A stretch of DNA of 64,000 nt from Gongronella butleri (GCA_025201375.1 JAIWZP010000021.1:372001-436000), one strand, 5' to 3'. Numbered from the stretch's first letter, positions 1 to 12,130 are shown. The notes: a model not told the origin generated them from the sequence alone. Numbers and translations: made by a program.

Positions 1-1515
1 ACGTTCCTGCATCTTCGTCTAAAGGAAGAGATGCGTCCCGTCTCCGGCAATGACGAACCCACGGAAAGCAAAAAGCGCAAGGCCAAGGACAAGCCCTTCC
101 TGACCAAAAAGGCGCGCAAAGCCCTCAAGGAGACAAAGCTCATTGAAAAAGAGTTTGAAGAGGCCGAGGCTGTCGTCAGCAAAGAAGAAAAGGACAAGCA
201 CGTAAGCAACCCAAGACCAAAAAAAAATCGCCCCAACATTAGGGCGCGGTCCATCCATTCAACCCATTTTTTTTTTTTTTTTTTGTGTAGCACACCGAGA
301 CGTTGAAGCTGGTGTTTGCCTTTTATTTCAGAATCCTCAAAAAGCAAGCATCGTCGCCATTGCTGCCCAGTGTCCTGGAAGGGCTGGCCAAGTAAGTGTT
401 ATCTCTTAAAAAACGAGAGAAAAAAGAAAAAGGGGGAGAAAATGGTGGTAATCAAGGTTTGATCGGTGCGAGAGAGCGCATCTTTTTGCGCGCCGCATGG
501 TCATGGAGCGAGGAGCAAGCACCCTGACCGATTTTTTTTTTTTTTTGTTTATTTTTTTAGGTTTGCGCACTTGATCAATGTGGACTTCTTCAATGATTTG
601 CTGAACGCGCTGCGGGACGTGATGCTCCAATTGGAAGACAGCAAGCATGTGAATCGCGGCGGCAGCGGAACGCGCAAGCGTCTGATGTGCGCGATCACGG
701 CATTCGAGCTGTTATCTGGCCAAGGCGAAGCTATCAATTACGACCTAAAGGACTTTTACCGTGAAATCTACCAGATTCTGCTGCGCTGCACATACCGCAC
801 GGCACTCGAAGAGGATCAAGCTGTCGACGGCGGCCAATCGGAGAGCGAGCTCATTCTCCGTAGCATGGACATGATGCTGCTCAAGAAGCGCCAAATTCCC
901 GTCGATCGATTGGCTGCTTTTGTCAAGAGATGGGCCCTTGTTGCACTCAACATGCCCACCAAATCATCCCTGCGGTGCTTGTCGCTTGTGCGACGACTCT
1001 TACAGGTAACGCAATGGAACAAAAAAAAAAAAAGCAAAAAAAAAAATGGCGCACTCTTCCTCCCTCCCCCCAATTCATCGGGCCCAATTTTTTTGCTCTT
1101 CCGCCACTCACTTTTCCTTGCTTTGACACTCCTTAGAAGGATCAACGGCTGGATGCTCTTGTACAATCCGAGGACCGCGCGTCCACGGGTGTGTACCAGC
1201 CATTGTTGCAAGACCCCGAGCTCTGCAATCCATTTGGCACGAGTTTATATGAATTATTCCTCTATCAGGTAAAAAAAAAAAAAAAAAAAAATAGGCACGC
1301 ATCTTTTAAGACGTGTGGTCCTACCAAGACGTCAAAATGGCGTGCTGGCCGCCGTCCATGGAGTGCAAAAACAGCGCTTGAACAAGGCCGGGGTGCGTCC
1401 CCCATCCATATCTGATTCCAATTGCTTTTTTTTTTGTTTTTGTTTTTAGAATCATTATGACCCAAGAATTCGCCAGTTAGCACAATCGATCCAGAAAGCC
1501 TCTTCATCCTCATAG
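1..1515 (+). CDS. NOC3: Nucleolar complex protein 3 (NOC3), 3' part
   Basis: Carboxy-terminal part of a NOC3/CBF-family protein, which works with NOC2 in 60S pre-ribosome maturation and export and, in yeast, also in replication licensing. The 5' end lies outside the window. Five coding exons join in frame: <1-201, 291-391, 561-1005, 1137-1268, 1450-1515, all with GT-AG ends. The lysine-rich stretch at 61-201 and the helical segments from exon 2 onward fit the family. The last exon encodes [17 protein letters not shown], which resembles the conserved C-terminal NOC3 signature of a tyrosine-aspartate-proline motif followed by a helix, and then stops at TAG. Introns are 89-181 nt and carry poly(T) or poly(A) runs. 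The family call rests on this C-terminal motif and the surrounding helices. Confidence 0.85.
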
Positions 1516-2580
1516 ATAGAACCATTATTAAATCTTGCATTTTCCTATCATCATGCCATTTTTTTCTCTTTTTTTTTCTCTCGTGTCCCTGAATTTCAAA
1601 AAGAAACAAGCGCCAAGGCAAGGGGGGGGGCGGGCTAAAGTTAAAACGTGGCTTTCCTGAATCCCACGTGCGTTTCGAAAGCCGATAGCAACGGCCTTGT
1701 CAAAAAGTATAACAAGGAAAAAAAGATGCGGTGCGCGTGTTTTTGGTCAAAAATTTTTTGCGACTTGTGCGACTCGAAAATTTTTTTTTCCTTACCGTGT
1801 TGCTTCACATGCCAATTGATACGCTTTGGTTACCTTGGAGTTACCCGCATGCCCTTGCTCTTCGATTTCTTCCTCACTCGGCCTGCCTTTTTATTTTCAC
1901 GCAACACAGAAATCAAAAATGCCCCTTGGCTTTCTTTTTAGGTTATCGCGTCACCTTTTTGCATCCTTTTGGCCCCTATCAACCGCAATGGGGAACGCTT
2001 ATCCGACTCTCCCGAGGAACGCGCATCGTTTCAAAAAAAAAAAAAAAATCAGGGCGGACCCGCCATGATAAACGTCGTTTCTGGATTTTTTTTTTGATCG
2101 GAGCCTTTGGCTGGTAAGCATGCATAATGATGCCCAAATTGGGGAAATGCGATGTGGGGCATGCATCGAAGGAGATGCGCAAGAAAAAAAAACCCGTGTC
2201 CCAGGACTCCGCTCCTTGTCCAATAAAAGAATCACGTCATGATTCGTTTTTTTTGTCAAAATAGACAGTCTATAAGCAGATTTATTATCATGATTGGTGT
2301 ATGCAAGTTAACAACATTGAAAAATGAAAGCGAAAAAAGAGGAGAGGAGGGGGGAATAAAACTTTGGAGGTATGGTTGGTGGGGTGAACAAAGAGAAATA
2401 GAGAAATAGAGAGAGAATATAATAAACATGGGCCAAACCGGGCTAGCTCCAGAGATAGCCCTCACCAGGGTCTTACAAAAAAACAAAAAAGCAAACGGAG
2501 AAACGCGCGACATTTGCTCATGTAATCTGTGTAAGAGGAAACACAAAGAAAAAGAGAACCGTCGTCGATGATGCACGCGT
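1516..2580. other. Intergenic DNA, no confident gene
   Basis: AT-rich DNA with homopolymer runs, downstream of NOC3. Two short stretches look vaguely exonic but I could not build a gene from either. One on + at about 1942-2031 follows a TTTTTAG and reads NRNGERLSDSPEERASF. One on - at about 1790-1885 ends at a GTAAGG donor-like site and reads KVTKAYQLACEATR. From about 2250 to 2580 the DNA is purine-rich low complexity. Confidence 0.4.
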
Positions 2581-2769
2581 TCATCGTCTCGGGGCCACGG
2601 GGCAATACTATTGGATAAAAAAAACAGGAATGGATGAGCTTATTTTTGTGTAAATGACATTTAGCCGGCCCTTTACCTTGGTCTGGTGCACCTGTGATCC
2701 ACAGATCCTGCACCCGCCCGCATTCGACCCATGATTGACCAGGTCCGTCTTGCAGATCGACATTGCCAT
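2581..2769 (-). CDS. Possible tiny two-exon Cys-rich protein, CRIPT-like motif
   Basis: Doubtful small gene. The ATG at 2769 follows a pyrimidine-rich tract like the leaders of other genes here. Exon 1 (2677-2769, 31 codons) contains CRICGSQVHQ, resembling the zinc-binding C-x-I-C-x4-VHQ segment of CRIPT. It ends at a good GTAAAG donor. A 69-nt intron with a T-rich end and AATAG acceptor leads to exon 2 (2581-2607), which adds YCPVAPRR and stops. The product would be 39 residues. Real CRIPT is about 100 residues and continues with a second Cys-rich knuckle that I do not see in any frame downstream. So this could be a relic of CRIPT, a different microprotein, or chance. Confidence 0.3.
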
Positions 2770-3449
2770 GAGGAATGAAATGGAGAATGAGAAAGAAAAA
2801 GAGAAAGAGAAAGAAAAAAAAAGAGAGAGGAAAAAAAAAAGCGACCCGCTTGGAAGAAAAGGATTGGGGTGGGGGGGGGGAAAGAAGAATGCAAATTTGG
2901 GATGACAAGAGAGGGAAAAGAGAGCTCCAAAAGCGAAAAAAGCTTCTTTGAGCGCTTTTTATTGCCCTTCCCGGTCAATGATTACACAAAAAATTGACAT
3001 GGAAAAAAAAAAGCAACGTGGAAAATGCAACGATTGTTGTGCCATAAAGCTTGTGTGACATGACGTTACAGCACTGACGGCTCCTGAAAACACAAACATA
3101 TGGCCTCTTTGTCCCATTGTTCCTGACAAGGAAAAGTCTAAATGGGGGCTATCTATTGTGGAAATTTTTTTTATTATTTGTCTAATGGGTTTGGTGAGGG
3201 AAATCAAGGAAGAGTGTGACGCGTCACGTCGGACGCGACACGCTCGCCACACAAGATGGACGAGAAATGAGGCATGAACAATACAAATGGGCGAGAAAGC
3301 CACGCAAAAAAAAGAATAGGCAACAAAAAAAAAAAAATAAAAAAAAGGGGAGGGGGATCATTTACAACTTGGAGAGGAGGGGTGCTGACGGAGGCAAAAA
3401 ACGACGCGAAAATGGAAGAGAATGAGAGAATTTGGGGGGAGCCAACATT
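2770..3449. other. Intergenic, low complexity
   Basis: Starts with A/G-rich low-complexity DNA (2770-2860: GAAA and AGAG runs), followed by AT-rich sequence. No reading frame here shows gene-like features. The part near 3300-3440 is probably the 3' flank of the downstream minus-strand J-protein gene. Confidence 0.5.
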
Positions 3450-5786
3450 TTAGCCAAAGTGGAATTGGAAGCCTCCGCCGGGTTGTTGGCGCGCGCCGGA
3501 TGATGAGAAGCCGCCAGGGAAGCCACCGCCCATGCCGCCCATGCCGCCCATGCCGTGCATGCCACCCATGCCACCCATGCCGCCACCCATGCCACCGCCG
3601 CTGCCAGCAAAGAATTGTTGAAAGATATCATTCATGTCGACGCCGGCGCCGTCAAAGCCACCGCCCATGCCGCCCATGCCCTCGAGGTCGGCACCAGAGT
3701 CGAAGCGCGCCTTCTTTTGTGGGTCGCTGAGGATGCTGTACGCGTCATTCACCTCCTTGAACCGCGCCTCGGCCTTGGCATCACCAGCATTCTTGTCAGG
3801 GTGGTATTGCAGCGCAAGCTTGCGGTACGCCTTTTTGATCTCGCTCTCTCCAGCGTCCCTGCTGACACCGAGAATCTTATAATAATCCTTTCGCTGCGAC
3901 TTTTTCAATTCAATTTCGGCCTTGCGCAACAGATTGCGGTATTCTATACCAAAAACATAAAAATTGAGTCCCTTGATCCTCGCCACGCGCCACATATTTT
4001 TTTTTCTCGCGTGCGCATTTGACGCAACGCCTCCCTTATCGCACGTTTTTCTTCCCTCTCGACACAAAAACGAACAAAGTTCCACGGATTTTCCCATGCG
4101 ATTCCCTCCATCCCATTGTTTCTTGTTTCTCTTGTGCGACCTTGCACCCTTTTTGCCTTCTGCAATCGTTTTTTTTTCTTTTGTTTGTGATTCCCCCCCC
4201 CGCTCCCCCACCCCCCAAAAAAATACATACCTCGATTGCCCGCATCCGTGTCCACCAATCGCTTGTAATCACGCGTCGCCTCTTCGTATTGCTCGGTCTC
4301 CATGTAGCAAGCGGCACGGCGGCTATACACCTTGACAAAATCAGGATCGAGCTCAAGGGCCTTGTCGCAGTCCTCGAGGGCTTCTTCAAATTTGCGTTGC
4401 TAATCAAAAAAAGGACAAGGTCAGTCCATGTTTCTCATTGGCTGAGCATTGTTCCGGGCCAGCCAATTTTGTTTTTTTTTAAAAAAAAATGAGCATTTTA
4501 CCTTTTGTAAGACGGCGGCACGATTGGAATACAGCTTGGCATTGATGGCGTGATTATCAGGATCGAGAGCCAAGGCAGAGGTATAGATGTCGTACGCTTC
4601 ATCCAGCTTGTTTGTCTTAAACGCCTGGTTGCCAGCCTCCTTTTTGCTCTCAATGGCGCGCGACAGCTTGGCCAGGTTGCGTGCCTTGCTAAAGTCCGGG
4701 TCACAGCGCAACGCTTCCATGCAATGCGCTCGCGCCTTTTCATTGTCACCTTGTCCATAAAACATGCGCGCACGCAGGAACAAAATGTCGGGGTGTTGCG
4801 AGTCCATGCGGAGCAGCGAGCTGGAAAATGAGGGAGAAAAAAAAAACGAGCTGTCAAAAATGCTGTTTTTTTTTTTTTTTTTTGTGGGCAGCCTTACTTG
4901 ATCAATCGGCTGGCATCACCATAATTGCGCTCGCCGAGAGCACATTCCGCCTGCCAGATGCGCCACTGCTGAGGAAGATTAGCCTGGTCCATGCCCTTGA
5001 TGGCCTGGTCAAGGCTGTTACGAGCAAGCCCCCATTGGTTGTTCTCCATGTACATGGCGACCTGCTGGATATAGCGTTTGACGTGGAGAAGGTTGTTGTA
5101 GTCGCGCTGCACCTGCTGGTTGGACGCATCGGAAGCGAGCAGCTGACTGTATTGGCGCTCGGCCTCGTCAATGTTACCCAGAAGCACGTGGCACTTTGCA
5201 CTGCGGATGCATGATTTGATATTTTCCGGATTCCACTCCAACGACTGACGACAGTCGCCAAGCGCCTGCTTGTAGTCGCCCAGCATCGTCCACGCTGCAG
5301 ATCGGTTCGCATAGTACGTCGACAGCTCCGCAAAAGGCGAAGCAGGCTTGTTTGCCTTTAGCAATTCTTTTTTTTTTTTTTAAAAAAAAGGGAGGCAAAA
5401 GGGCAAGATCAGCCGCCCCATTCATACACAATCTCCTTTTTCTCATCATCGTATGCATGATGTGTCTCCTTCCAGCCTCCCGGATCTTTTTTTTTTGAAT
5501 TTACCAATGGCCTGGCCATAGAGTTCAATGGCTTGCTTGTAATTGCCCTGCTTATACGCTTGGCCAGCTTGCTTGTTGATATCTTGGGCCCTACCAACAG
5601 ATGGCAAATCAGTTTCCAGTACCTCGGCAATTGCTCAATTTGTGATGCCATCAATGCTGAATGCCGCTCCTCCAAGATATGGCTCGGCCATCCATGGGCA
5701 AAATCCCTCTTTCTTTCTCTCTGAAATCCCGTCGCTTACGAAAATTGATCGACGTCCATATGGTCAGCGGGATCGTTGGGTGGCAT
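3450..5786 (-). CDS. DNAJC7: DNAJC7/TPR2-type TPR and J-domain co-chaperone
   Basis: A 527-residue co-chaperone that in this family binds HSP70 and HSP90 through TPRs and moves clients between them; cytosolic. Six exons join without a frame break: 5740-5786, 5505-5590, 4898-5366, 4502-4820, 4231-4399, 3450-3943. TPR-like helix pairs fill residues about 15-365 (e.g. [57 protein letters not shown]). The J domain begins near residue 383 ([10 protein letters not shown]) and has the HPD triad at 411-413 in QYHPDKN, needed to stimulate HSP70 ATPase. The tail from about residue 455 is Gly/Met-rich with short GGM repeats, ending FQFHFG. Length and domain order match animal DNAJC7; budding yeast has no clear counterpart. 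The ATG at 5786 is the first in frame and follows a T-rich leader. Confidence 0.92.
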
Positions 5787-7870
5787 ATTAAAAAGTCTAT
5801 ACAAAGAGAGGGGAGGAGGAGCAAGCTAGGCAAAAGAGAAACAAAAAAGCGGAAAAGGAGCAAAAAAAAAGAAAAGCCTTCAAGAAAAAAAAGACAAAAT
5901 CCGCAAGAGAGTGGAGTGAGGATGGGGGGATGGGAAAGCTCAATTGTTTGGAAAGAAGAAAAACAAGGACAGGTGTCGTCTTGCCCCCCCTTTTCCATGT
6001 TGGTCTCATTTTTTTTCTACACCAGCTCATGGAATTTGCTGGAAAAGGCGATCCTCAGGCCCCGTCAAGGGTTGGCTACAGGCTGCTCAATTCAAACGCG
6101 CATTCTTGATTTGGAAGAAAGCCGATGGGCCGTGCTGCGCTCATGCTTCAGATTTTTTTTTTTTTTTTGCCAGGCGCTCTACGAGCATTCTTGCTAACTT
6201 GCAAGCACACAGATATTTATTCGGTTGCTCAGCAGTGATACAGGGTGCATTCAAAAGCCAAAAACCTTGATTTCATGCCCATGGCGTCAATTTCAAAGGG
6301 AGGGGAGTCAATTCGTGTTTTTTTTTTTTTGGCCGGAGTGCCGCATGTGGCCCTGAATCTCAATTTCAGTGATCTGTCTCACCTGCTTATTAGGTCACAC
6401 ACGACGATTTTTTTGGCATTTTGTGTTGCTTCCTCACCAGATTTTACATCAAATACCCGTTTTCATTGAAAAACGTATAAAAGCCGCCCGATTGCACTTG
6501 TGGTTAATGCAACAAATGTCGAGTTCCGCTTGGGGCTTGACGGCGAGATTACATGCGTGGCACTCGACAAAGTTTCAATGCTGCGGGAGGCCAGCAATTA
6601 TGACAGTGTATTGAAATATATTGACTTTTTGCTTGACGACGCTGATTCTGTGCTATTAAATAAATCAATCTTGATGAGGGCATAGCTACAAATGCGAAGC
6701 ATGATCTACATTCGCTGAAAATAAAAAAATCAGTCAGGCTCTCAGGCAGGATCCAAGAAATTGCACAAAAGCACAAATTTTTATCGGTGGTTTGGGATTT
6801 TACACACGAACAAAGTGCTTGATCTGTCCGTTTTTTGATCTGCATGGATGCGCTGTCATTTTGATACGGTACCTACAGCGTCGCACTACACTCCAAAAAA
6901 CGCGAGTGCGTTTGAAAAGCGAAAGAGCGAGATTTTTAGACTTTGCCTGCGTGCCGTGCCTCCAGAATTTTTTACAGCTACCCGCCCGCCGATGAAAGAT
7001 GCGTGACTGGATGCACTATAGTTCAGCGCTCGATGTGATGCATGTAGCATGAAATTGACTCATAGAATACAATCAAGCACCATTGCACTCGTATCAGAAA
7101 AAAATTGGAGATGGTGTTCATAATGTCATTTCATCTCCACAGACCATTGTATATGCGTAGGTACGTGTCGCGTCGCATGCCGCATCAGGTACCCCTTTTT
7201 AGTGTATTTCAATATCTGCTTGCTATAGCAATTTCATAATTTTAGAATAGTTTTTATACTTTTAATTTATCGTTCCTAAAAAATTTCATGTCAGTCGAGC
7301 CATTATTGATCAATACAGGAGAGATTAAAGATTAATTTGACACCTTGTGAGAAATAGTCAAGGCGGACCTATTTTTGTCCTGTCACTGAAGATGCTGTAC
7401 TTATGTCTTATGGGATCCATACGTAACGATGCGTTCTCCGGCGCGCTTGTCGACGTGCCGAAGAGGGGAGGTCTGGGAATTGGCGACGATGATGGTGGCA
7501 GCAGGATTGACTTGGATCCACAAAATATCGCATTGTATTTCGAGAACCAATGCGGAATTTGTAAAGCCTGAAGCGAAAATGTCGATATTTTGGATTCATC
7601 TGCACAACGACTTAGCGGATCTCTGGTTTTCAGCGCCATGTTGAAAAAAGACGCGACACGCAACAATAAGGCTTTCTGAATCAGTTTCCGAGGCTATCCA
7701 CTCACGGTTTGCGGCATTAAAAATTGTATTGGTGAAAAATTGGCATTTTTTGGGGTTTCGCTAAAACCGTCTGATTGACCTCTCAATTTAAAGCACTTTT
7801 TTTGAACCGAGACGCATAGAAATATCAAGGTCGTGGCGCTTGCCCGTGATCCAAGCATGATTTTACCTCG
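5787..7870. other. Intergenic, AT-rich, decayed repeats
   Basis: From 5787 to about 6250 the DNA is probably promoter and leader of the J-protein gene, with A/G-rich runs. A coding-like stretch on + spans about 6467-6685 (61 codons from ATG at 6500, ending TAG), acidic near its end (FLLDDADS), with no recognised family. A partial copy of the 25.2/34.4-kb repeat lies near 6870-7000, and a segment related to 38.86-39.44 kb at about 7400-7860. No complete gene is visible. Confidence 0.5.
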
Positions 7871-7945
7871 AAAAAACGATAAACGCGTAAAATATTGTTT
7901 AACGCAGCGTTTTCACAAGCAAACACGAATATCGAGATTTCTCGC

Positions 7946-9090
7946 GACTGAGCGATCCGATTCGCGAAAAAAATGAACACCGTTGAAGAATTGGGTCTAT
8001 CTTCAACTGGTCCAAATTTGGGACCAGATGAGCAAGTCTCTGAGGAAGCGCCAGTTTCGTAGGCGTAAAAGGGGTAAGATCAGCACCATTTGATCTCGTA
8101 CCGCGACAACAGCTGAGCGCCCCGACACGTAAGTCACCGCAAAGGAATCAGCAGCAAAGCGCGGTAAAAGCGCTCGTGGTTGGGAGACATCGCGTCGAGT
8201 TCTCGGCGAGTTGACCTTCAGGGATCGTTCTGAACCTGATTTGGCCCTGTTTTTACGCAAAATGCATTTTCTCAGGACTGAATGATCCGATTTGCAAAAA
8301 AAAAACTTGGAATCATCGAAGTTTTGAGCCGAGTGCCCACTGGTCTAAATTTGGCGCTATATGGTCAGCCTCATCGGGAGAAACGCGTAAATTATTGTTT
8401 GATGCATGGTTTTCACTAGCAAACATGAATCTCGAGATTTTTCGCGACTGAGTGATCCGATACGCGAAAAAAAGTGAACACCGTTGGAGAATTGGGTCTA
8501 CCATCAACTGGTTCAAATTTGGGACCAGATGAGCAAGTTTATGAGGAAGCGCCAGTTTCATAGGCGTAAAAGGGGTAAGATCAGCACCATTTGGTCTCGT
8601 ACCGCGGCAACGGCTGAGCGCCCCGACACGTGAGTCCCCTCAAATGAATCAGCGGCCAAGCGCGGTGAAAGCGCTCGTGGTTTGGGGACATCGCGTCGAG
8701 TTCTCAGCGAGTTAGCCTTCAGGGATCATTTTGATTCTGATTTGGCCCTGAATTTATGAAAAGAGCACTTCCTCAGGACTGAGTGATCCGATCTCTGAAA
8801 AAAATTGACACTGTTGGTGTTTTGTATTCAGCATTCTCTAGCTCAAATATAGGACCCGATGACCAAGATCCTGAGGACGCGCCCAGCCAAAGTGGGGTAA
8901 GGTTTTGTCCATTATGGCGGCGTACGCGACAACGGCCCAGCGCATCAGCGCGCGAGTCATCTCAAATAAATCAGCGGCCAAACGCGGTAAAAGCGCTTGT
9001 GATTTGGTGACATCACCTGGTGATCTTGGGGAGTTCACCTTCACGGGGTCGATTGGCCATGATTTCGTGCAAAATGCTTTTTCCTCAGAA
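7946..9090 (+). repeat. Satellite-like array of about 325-bp units
   Basis: Head-to-tail units begin with variants of GACTGAGTGATCCGAT at about 7946, 8276, 8446, 8777 and 9086, giving spacings of roughly 330, 170, 331 and 309 bp (the second unit is truncated). Units 1 and 3 are the closest pair. Both carry a long shared stretch with GGGACCAGATGAGCAAGT, GGGGTAAGATCAGCACCATT and GCGCTCGTGGTT in the same order and spacing. Unit 4 is more diverged and unit 5 is only a start. A single partial unit recurs at about 37115-37190. No reading frame is kept between units, so I read it as non-coding. Confidence 0.8.
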
Positions 9091-9229
9091 CCAAATGATC
9101 TGATCTCTGAAAAATGCGTCATTGTTGGAATTTTGTGTTCAATTCACCACGCAATTCCGCGTCGTCAATTATGTACAAAGGAAGGGCTTGCCCCTCCTCC
9201 GTTTGTGATGTGAGCAGATTTTTGTGGCA

Positions 9230-9990
9230 TTGACACTACTGTAGCGCATTGACACGCTGAGAGTCATGTCGTTAGATGCATTGACCCTCTCTTTCTGAAC
9301 AAATCTGCAATAAAAATCGAAGGTCGTCTTGACCGTTTCCGAAAAAAAAGGCAATCAAAGTCAGAATTTAGGAACCTGCATTACTCTATCAGTTTTGATT
9401 ATACATGCATGAAACTGGAGTTATTCGCAGCGAATCAAATTCTGCATTTATTGTCACTGCAAAGTGCAAATTATATTCAAGTTGTCTTGTGTGTTGCCGA
9501 GAAAATTGGGATTGAAATATTAATCTGGCGTTGCAGGTGTAAAAAGATTGCGCATCGGCTTTGTCAGGCTGGAACAAAATGACACCTGTGCGCGTCTCTC
9601 TCCACTTGCAAGACTTCAGCATGATCCCGAATAACAATTTAGCGCGCCAGGTCCAAAATTGTGGATTTGCTGGAAAATATCGACTTTCTCTCGCCAATGG
9701 CCCAATTGCCCACCGGTTTTTAATTCTTTTCCGAGAAGCAGGTAATCGAATTGCATAAATTACAAAAAGTTTCATGGGGCACTGGTCACTCGATAAGGTC
9801 AAGCATCTGGTTTTGGCGAAAATGTCGCGGAAAGCGTTTGGCACTCTGTTTCCAGTTTCAAGATCCAAGGCTAATAACTTGACGAGGATTGGCCGCAGCG
9901 TCTTGGAACAGAGGTTGCTACGGTAATCATAGAAGGAGCAAGGTGTTCGCTTTTTTTTCAAGGCGTCAGCAGTGACAAAGGCGGCAGTAA
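9230..9990. repeat. Dispersed degenerate repeat, short copy
   Basis: This block aligns by eye with 36115-37060 in matching order. Shared landmarks are GAGAGTCAT followed by GCATTGA, CAAATCTGCAATAA, GAATTCTGCATTT-like sequence, CTTTGTCAGGCTGG versus TTGTCGGGCAGGG, and TCCACTTG-AAGA. The other copy has about 480 bp of coding-like DNA between the second and third landmark groups, where this copy has about 110 bp. A minus-strand frame of about 200 codons is open across this block, but it contains no recognisable motif and I do not call it a gene. Confidence 0.65.
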
Positions 9991-10161
9991 GCTGACACAC
10001 GATGGTTGCTCAATGACGCGATTTCGATCTCAGGGTAATTTCATTGGCCGCCAAAGGAAAAGGGGAGCCGATCACCAAGTACAATAAAAAAAAAAGAAGC
10101 TGCGGGCCTTCTTTTCGATTTTCCACACCTCTTTTTCAATTTTTTTATTTTTTCTTTTGTC

Positions 10162-10998
10162 ATGTCGCGGCGCGATTCTTCTCAGCAAGACGAGGCATAT
10201 GATCCGAACAACGTGTCATTCACTCCAGGGCCACGCGCACCGAATGTGGGCAGTCAGATGCCATTTGACTTTTTTTTGAATGGACAAGACTGGTTCCAAT
10301 TTGTGACGCCGGGTACGGAAGCGACAATGACGGCCGAGCCGGCGATGTCTCTCCCTGTGCAGCTATCACCAGCGGCTCCGCAGGCAACAGCAGCCATTGG
10401 AGTCCTTTCTCAACAAGCAGGAGATCTCGTACAAGCGGGTGTTCCAGCCCCAGCGGTGCCCAATTCGTCCGTGGCGCCTGGGACAGGCAGCTTGTCAGTG
10501 TCCCCGAGGAATTCGATGGTGAGCGACGTGGGCAGTCCCAGTAGCAGCACCAGCAGCAGGATATCCCAGCAGAAACAGCCATTGGCGCCCAATGGGTCGT
10601 CGGAAGTACACAAGGGCAAAAAGCGCAAGACGATGGGCGACACGGACGACGAGCCATTGAATCAAACGGTGTTTACACTGATTGTCGGGTCGCGAACGTT
10701 TCGCTTGTCATGGGAATCACTCAAAAGCGATGGGCCCACCAATTTCTTTGTCAATTATTTTCGCCGGAATCGCCAGACTCGCGTCATGTACATTGATCGT
10801 GATGCAGACACCTTCCAGCTCATTGTCCACTATCTGCGTGGCTACTATGTTCGTCCAGCCACCGATTTGCAAAATCAAGACTTGCTCAACGACGCGCGTT
10901 ATTATGGTCTCCAGCGATTGTATAAAACGTTGCAAGAATTTCTCTTTGTCAATGTCGGTGGACGCGTCTTTCGCGTCAGCTGGTCTCTTTTACGAAAA

Positions 10999-11031
<33 letters not shown>

Positions 11032-11870
11032 GGACAAATAAAAAGCTTGTCTCTTTTCTCATCTTTCTCTCAGGTGGCAAAAACACGTTTTTCACGGGCC
11101 CGCTGCAACACTCGCTGTTTGATCCGCACGACAGTCGATACCAAGGCGCGCCTGTGTACATTGAGCGCGATCCGGACGTGTTTCAGGAGATCATCAACCA
11201 TTTACGCGGCTATTCCATCAGCATCAAGGACGAGACACATCGGCGCAACCTTCTCAAAGACGCACAATATTATGTTTTCCGGCAATTGACAGATAAGCTG
11301 CAGACCGCGACCAAGACAGTGGATGGGTTCGGCGAGACATCGAGTCCCGAGGTGCTTCTCTTGCTGCAAGACGTGCGCACGCCCAATTTGCTGCCTGTTG
11401 TGGAAGGCGCGTCGGGGCCGCTGCGATACAAACGCGAGGACGTGCCGCACACGCTCCTAGTGCAGGTGTCGGACGTCTGTCTGCAGGTGCACACGTCGAC
11501 CAGCGACAAGTGTGCCCCCATTTGTGCAAGAATTGTGACAATGAACCCATTGGACAAAAACAAGCTGCGCGTCATTGGCAATGCACTCAAGCTCCAAAAG
11601 GAGGTGAGTGTCGACCGCCTCGTGGTTGAAGAAGATTGTGCCATCACCATTGACGACAAACAAGTATCTACCTTGGATGATCTTCATCAAACAGGCGAAT
11701 TGTGTCAAAAATGTGCGCAGCAGCCATGCCATGTGCGCAAATTGACGCTGATGCGTGGCATTTGCGGCTTGCACTTGATGGATGGCACATTGACCTTGTC
11801 AGCCGTACGCCTAGAGCTGATTAGCTCACGCTGGCATTTGAACATGAAGAGACAATTTTTGCCGCAATAA
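10162..11870 (+). CDS. Tandem BTB/T1 (KCTD-like) domain protein
   Basis: A 544-residue protein in two exons (10162-10999 and 11074-11870). The intron opens GTAAAAA and holds a long A run. The first 165 residues are low complexity (Pro, Ser, Ala, Gln) with a basic KGKKRK patch near 151, a possible nuclear signal. Two T1/BTB folds of the potassium-channel-tetramerisation type follow: one about 170-258 (VFTLIVGSRTFRLSWESL ... VMYIDRDADTFQLIVHYLRG) and one about 259-350 (FLFVNVGGRVFRVSWSLL ... VYIERDPDVFQEIINHLRG). The repeats are clearly related, with the IDRD/IERD-PD-F and LRGY signatures in each. No membrane segment is present, so it is not a channel. Family members often serve as cullin-3 adaptors or assembly scaffolds, which is inference here. 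The C-terminal 190 residues are unassigned and hold a CQKCAQQPC cluster. AATAAA-type signals follow the stop. Confidence 0.88.
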
Positions 11871-12130
11871 AATAAAAACACAAGGAATTGGAATAAAGCC
11901 AGTTGCCAATTGGAAGGCGGGGGAAAGGGAAGCCCCACTCAATTCGCAATTCATGCAGCGGTTGTTTTTTTCATGCATGTGACACAAAAATAAGCTTTGT
12001 TCCATTGCCAAAAACGATTATTTCCGTTTTTTTTTTTTCTTTCTCGAGGCAAGCTCACACCAATTTCTTCCCTCCTTTTTTTTCTTTCTTCTTTTTTTTT
12101 TTTTCAACTCTTTCTTCTTTCTGTTTGACG

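Noticed and set aside
9389..10000. 203-codon minus-strand open frame
   Set aside because: It crosses the repeat segment shared with 36.1-37.1 kb, has no motif, and the homologous region in the other copy uses different frames. Chance opening in decayed repeat is more likely than a gene.
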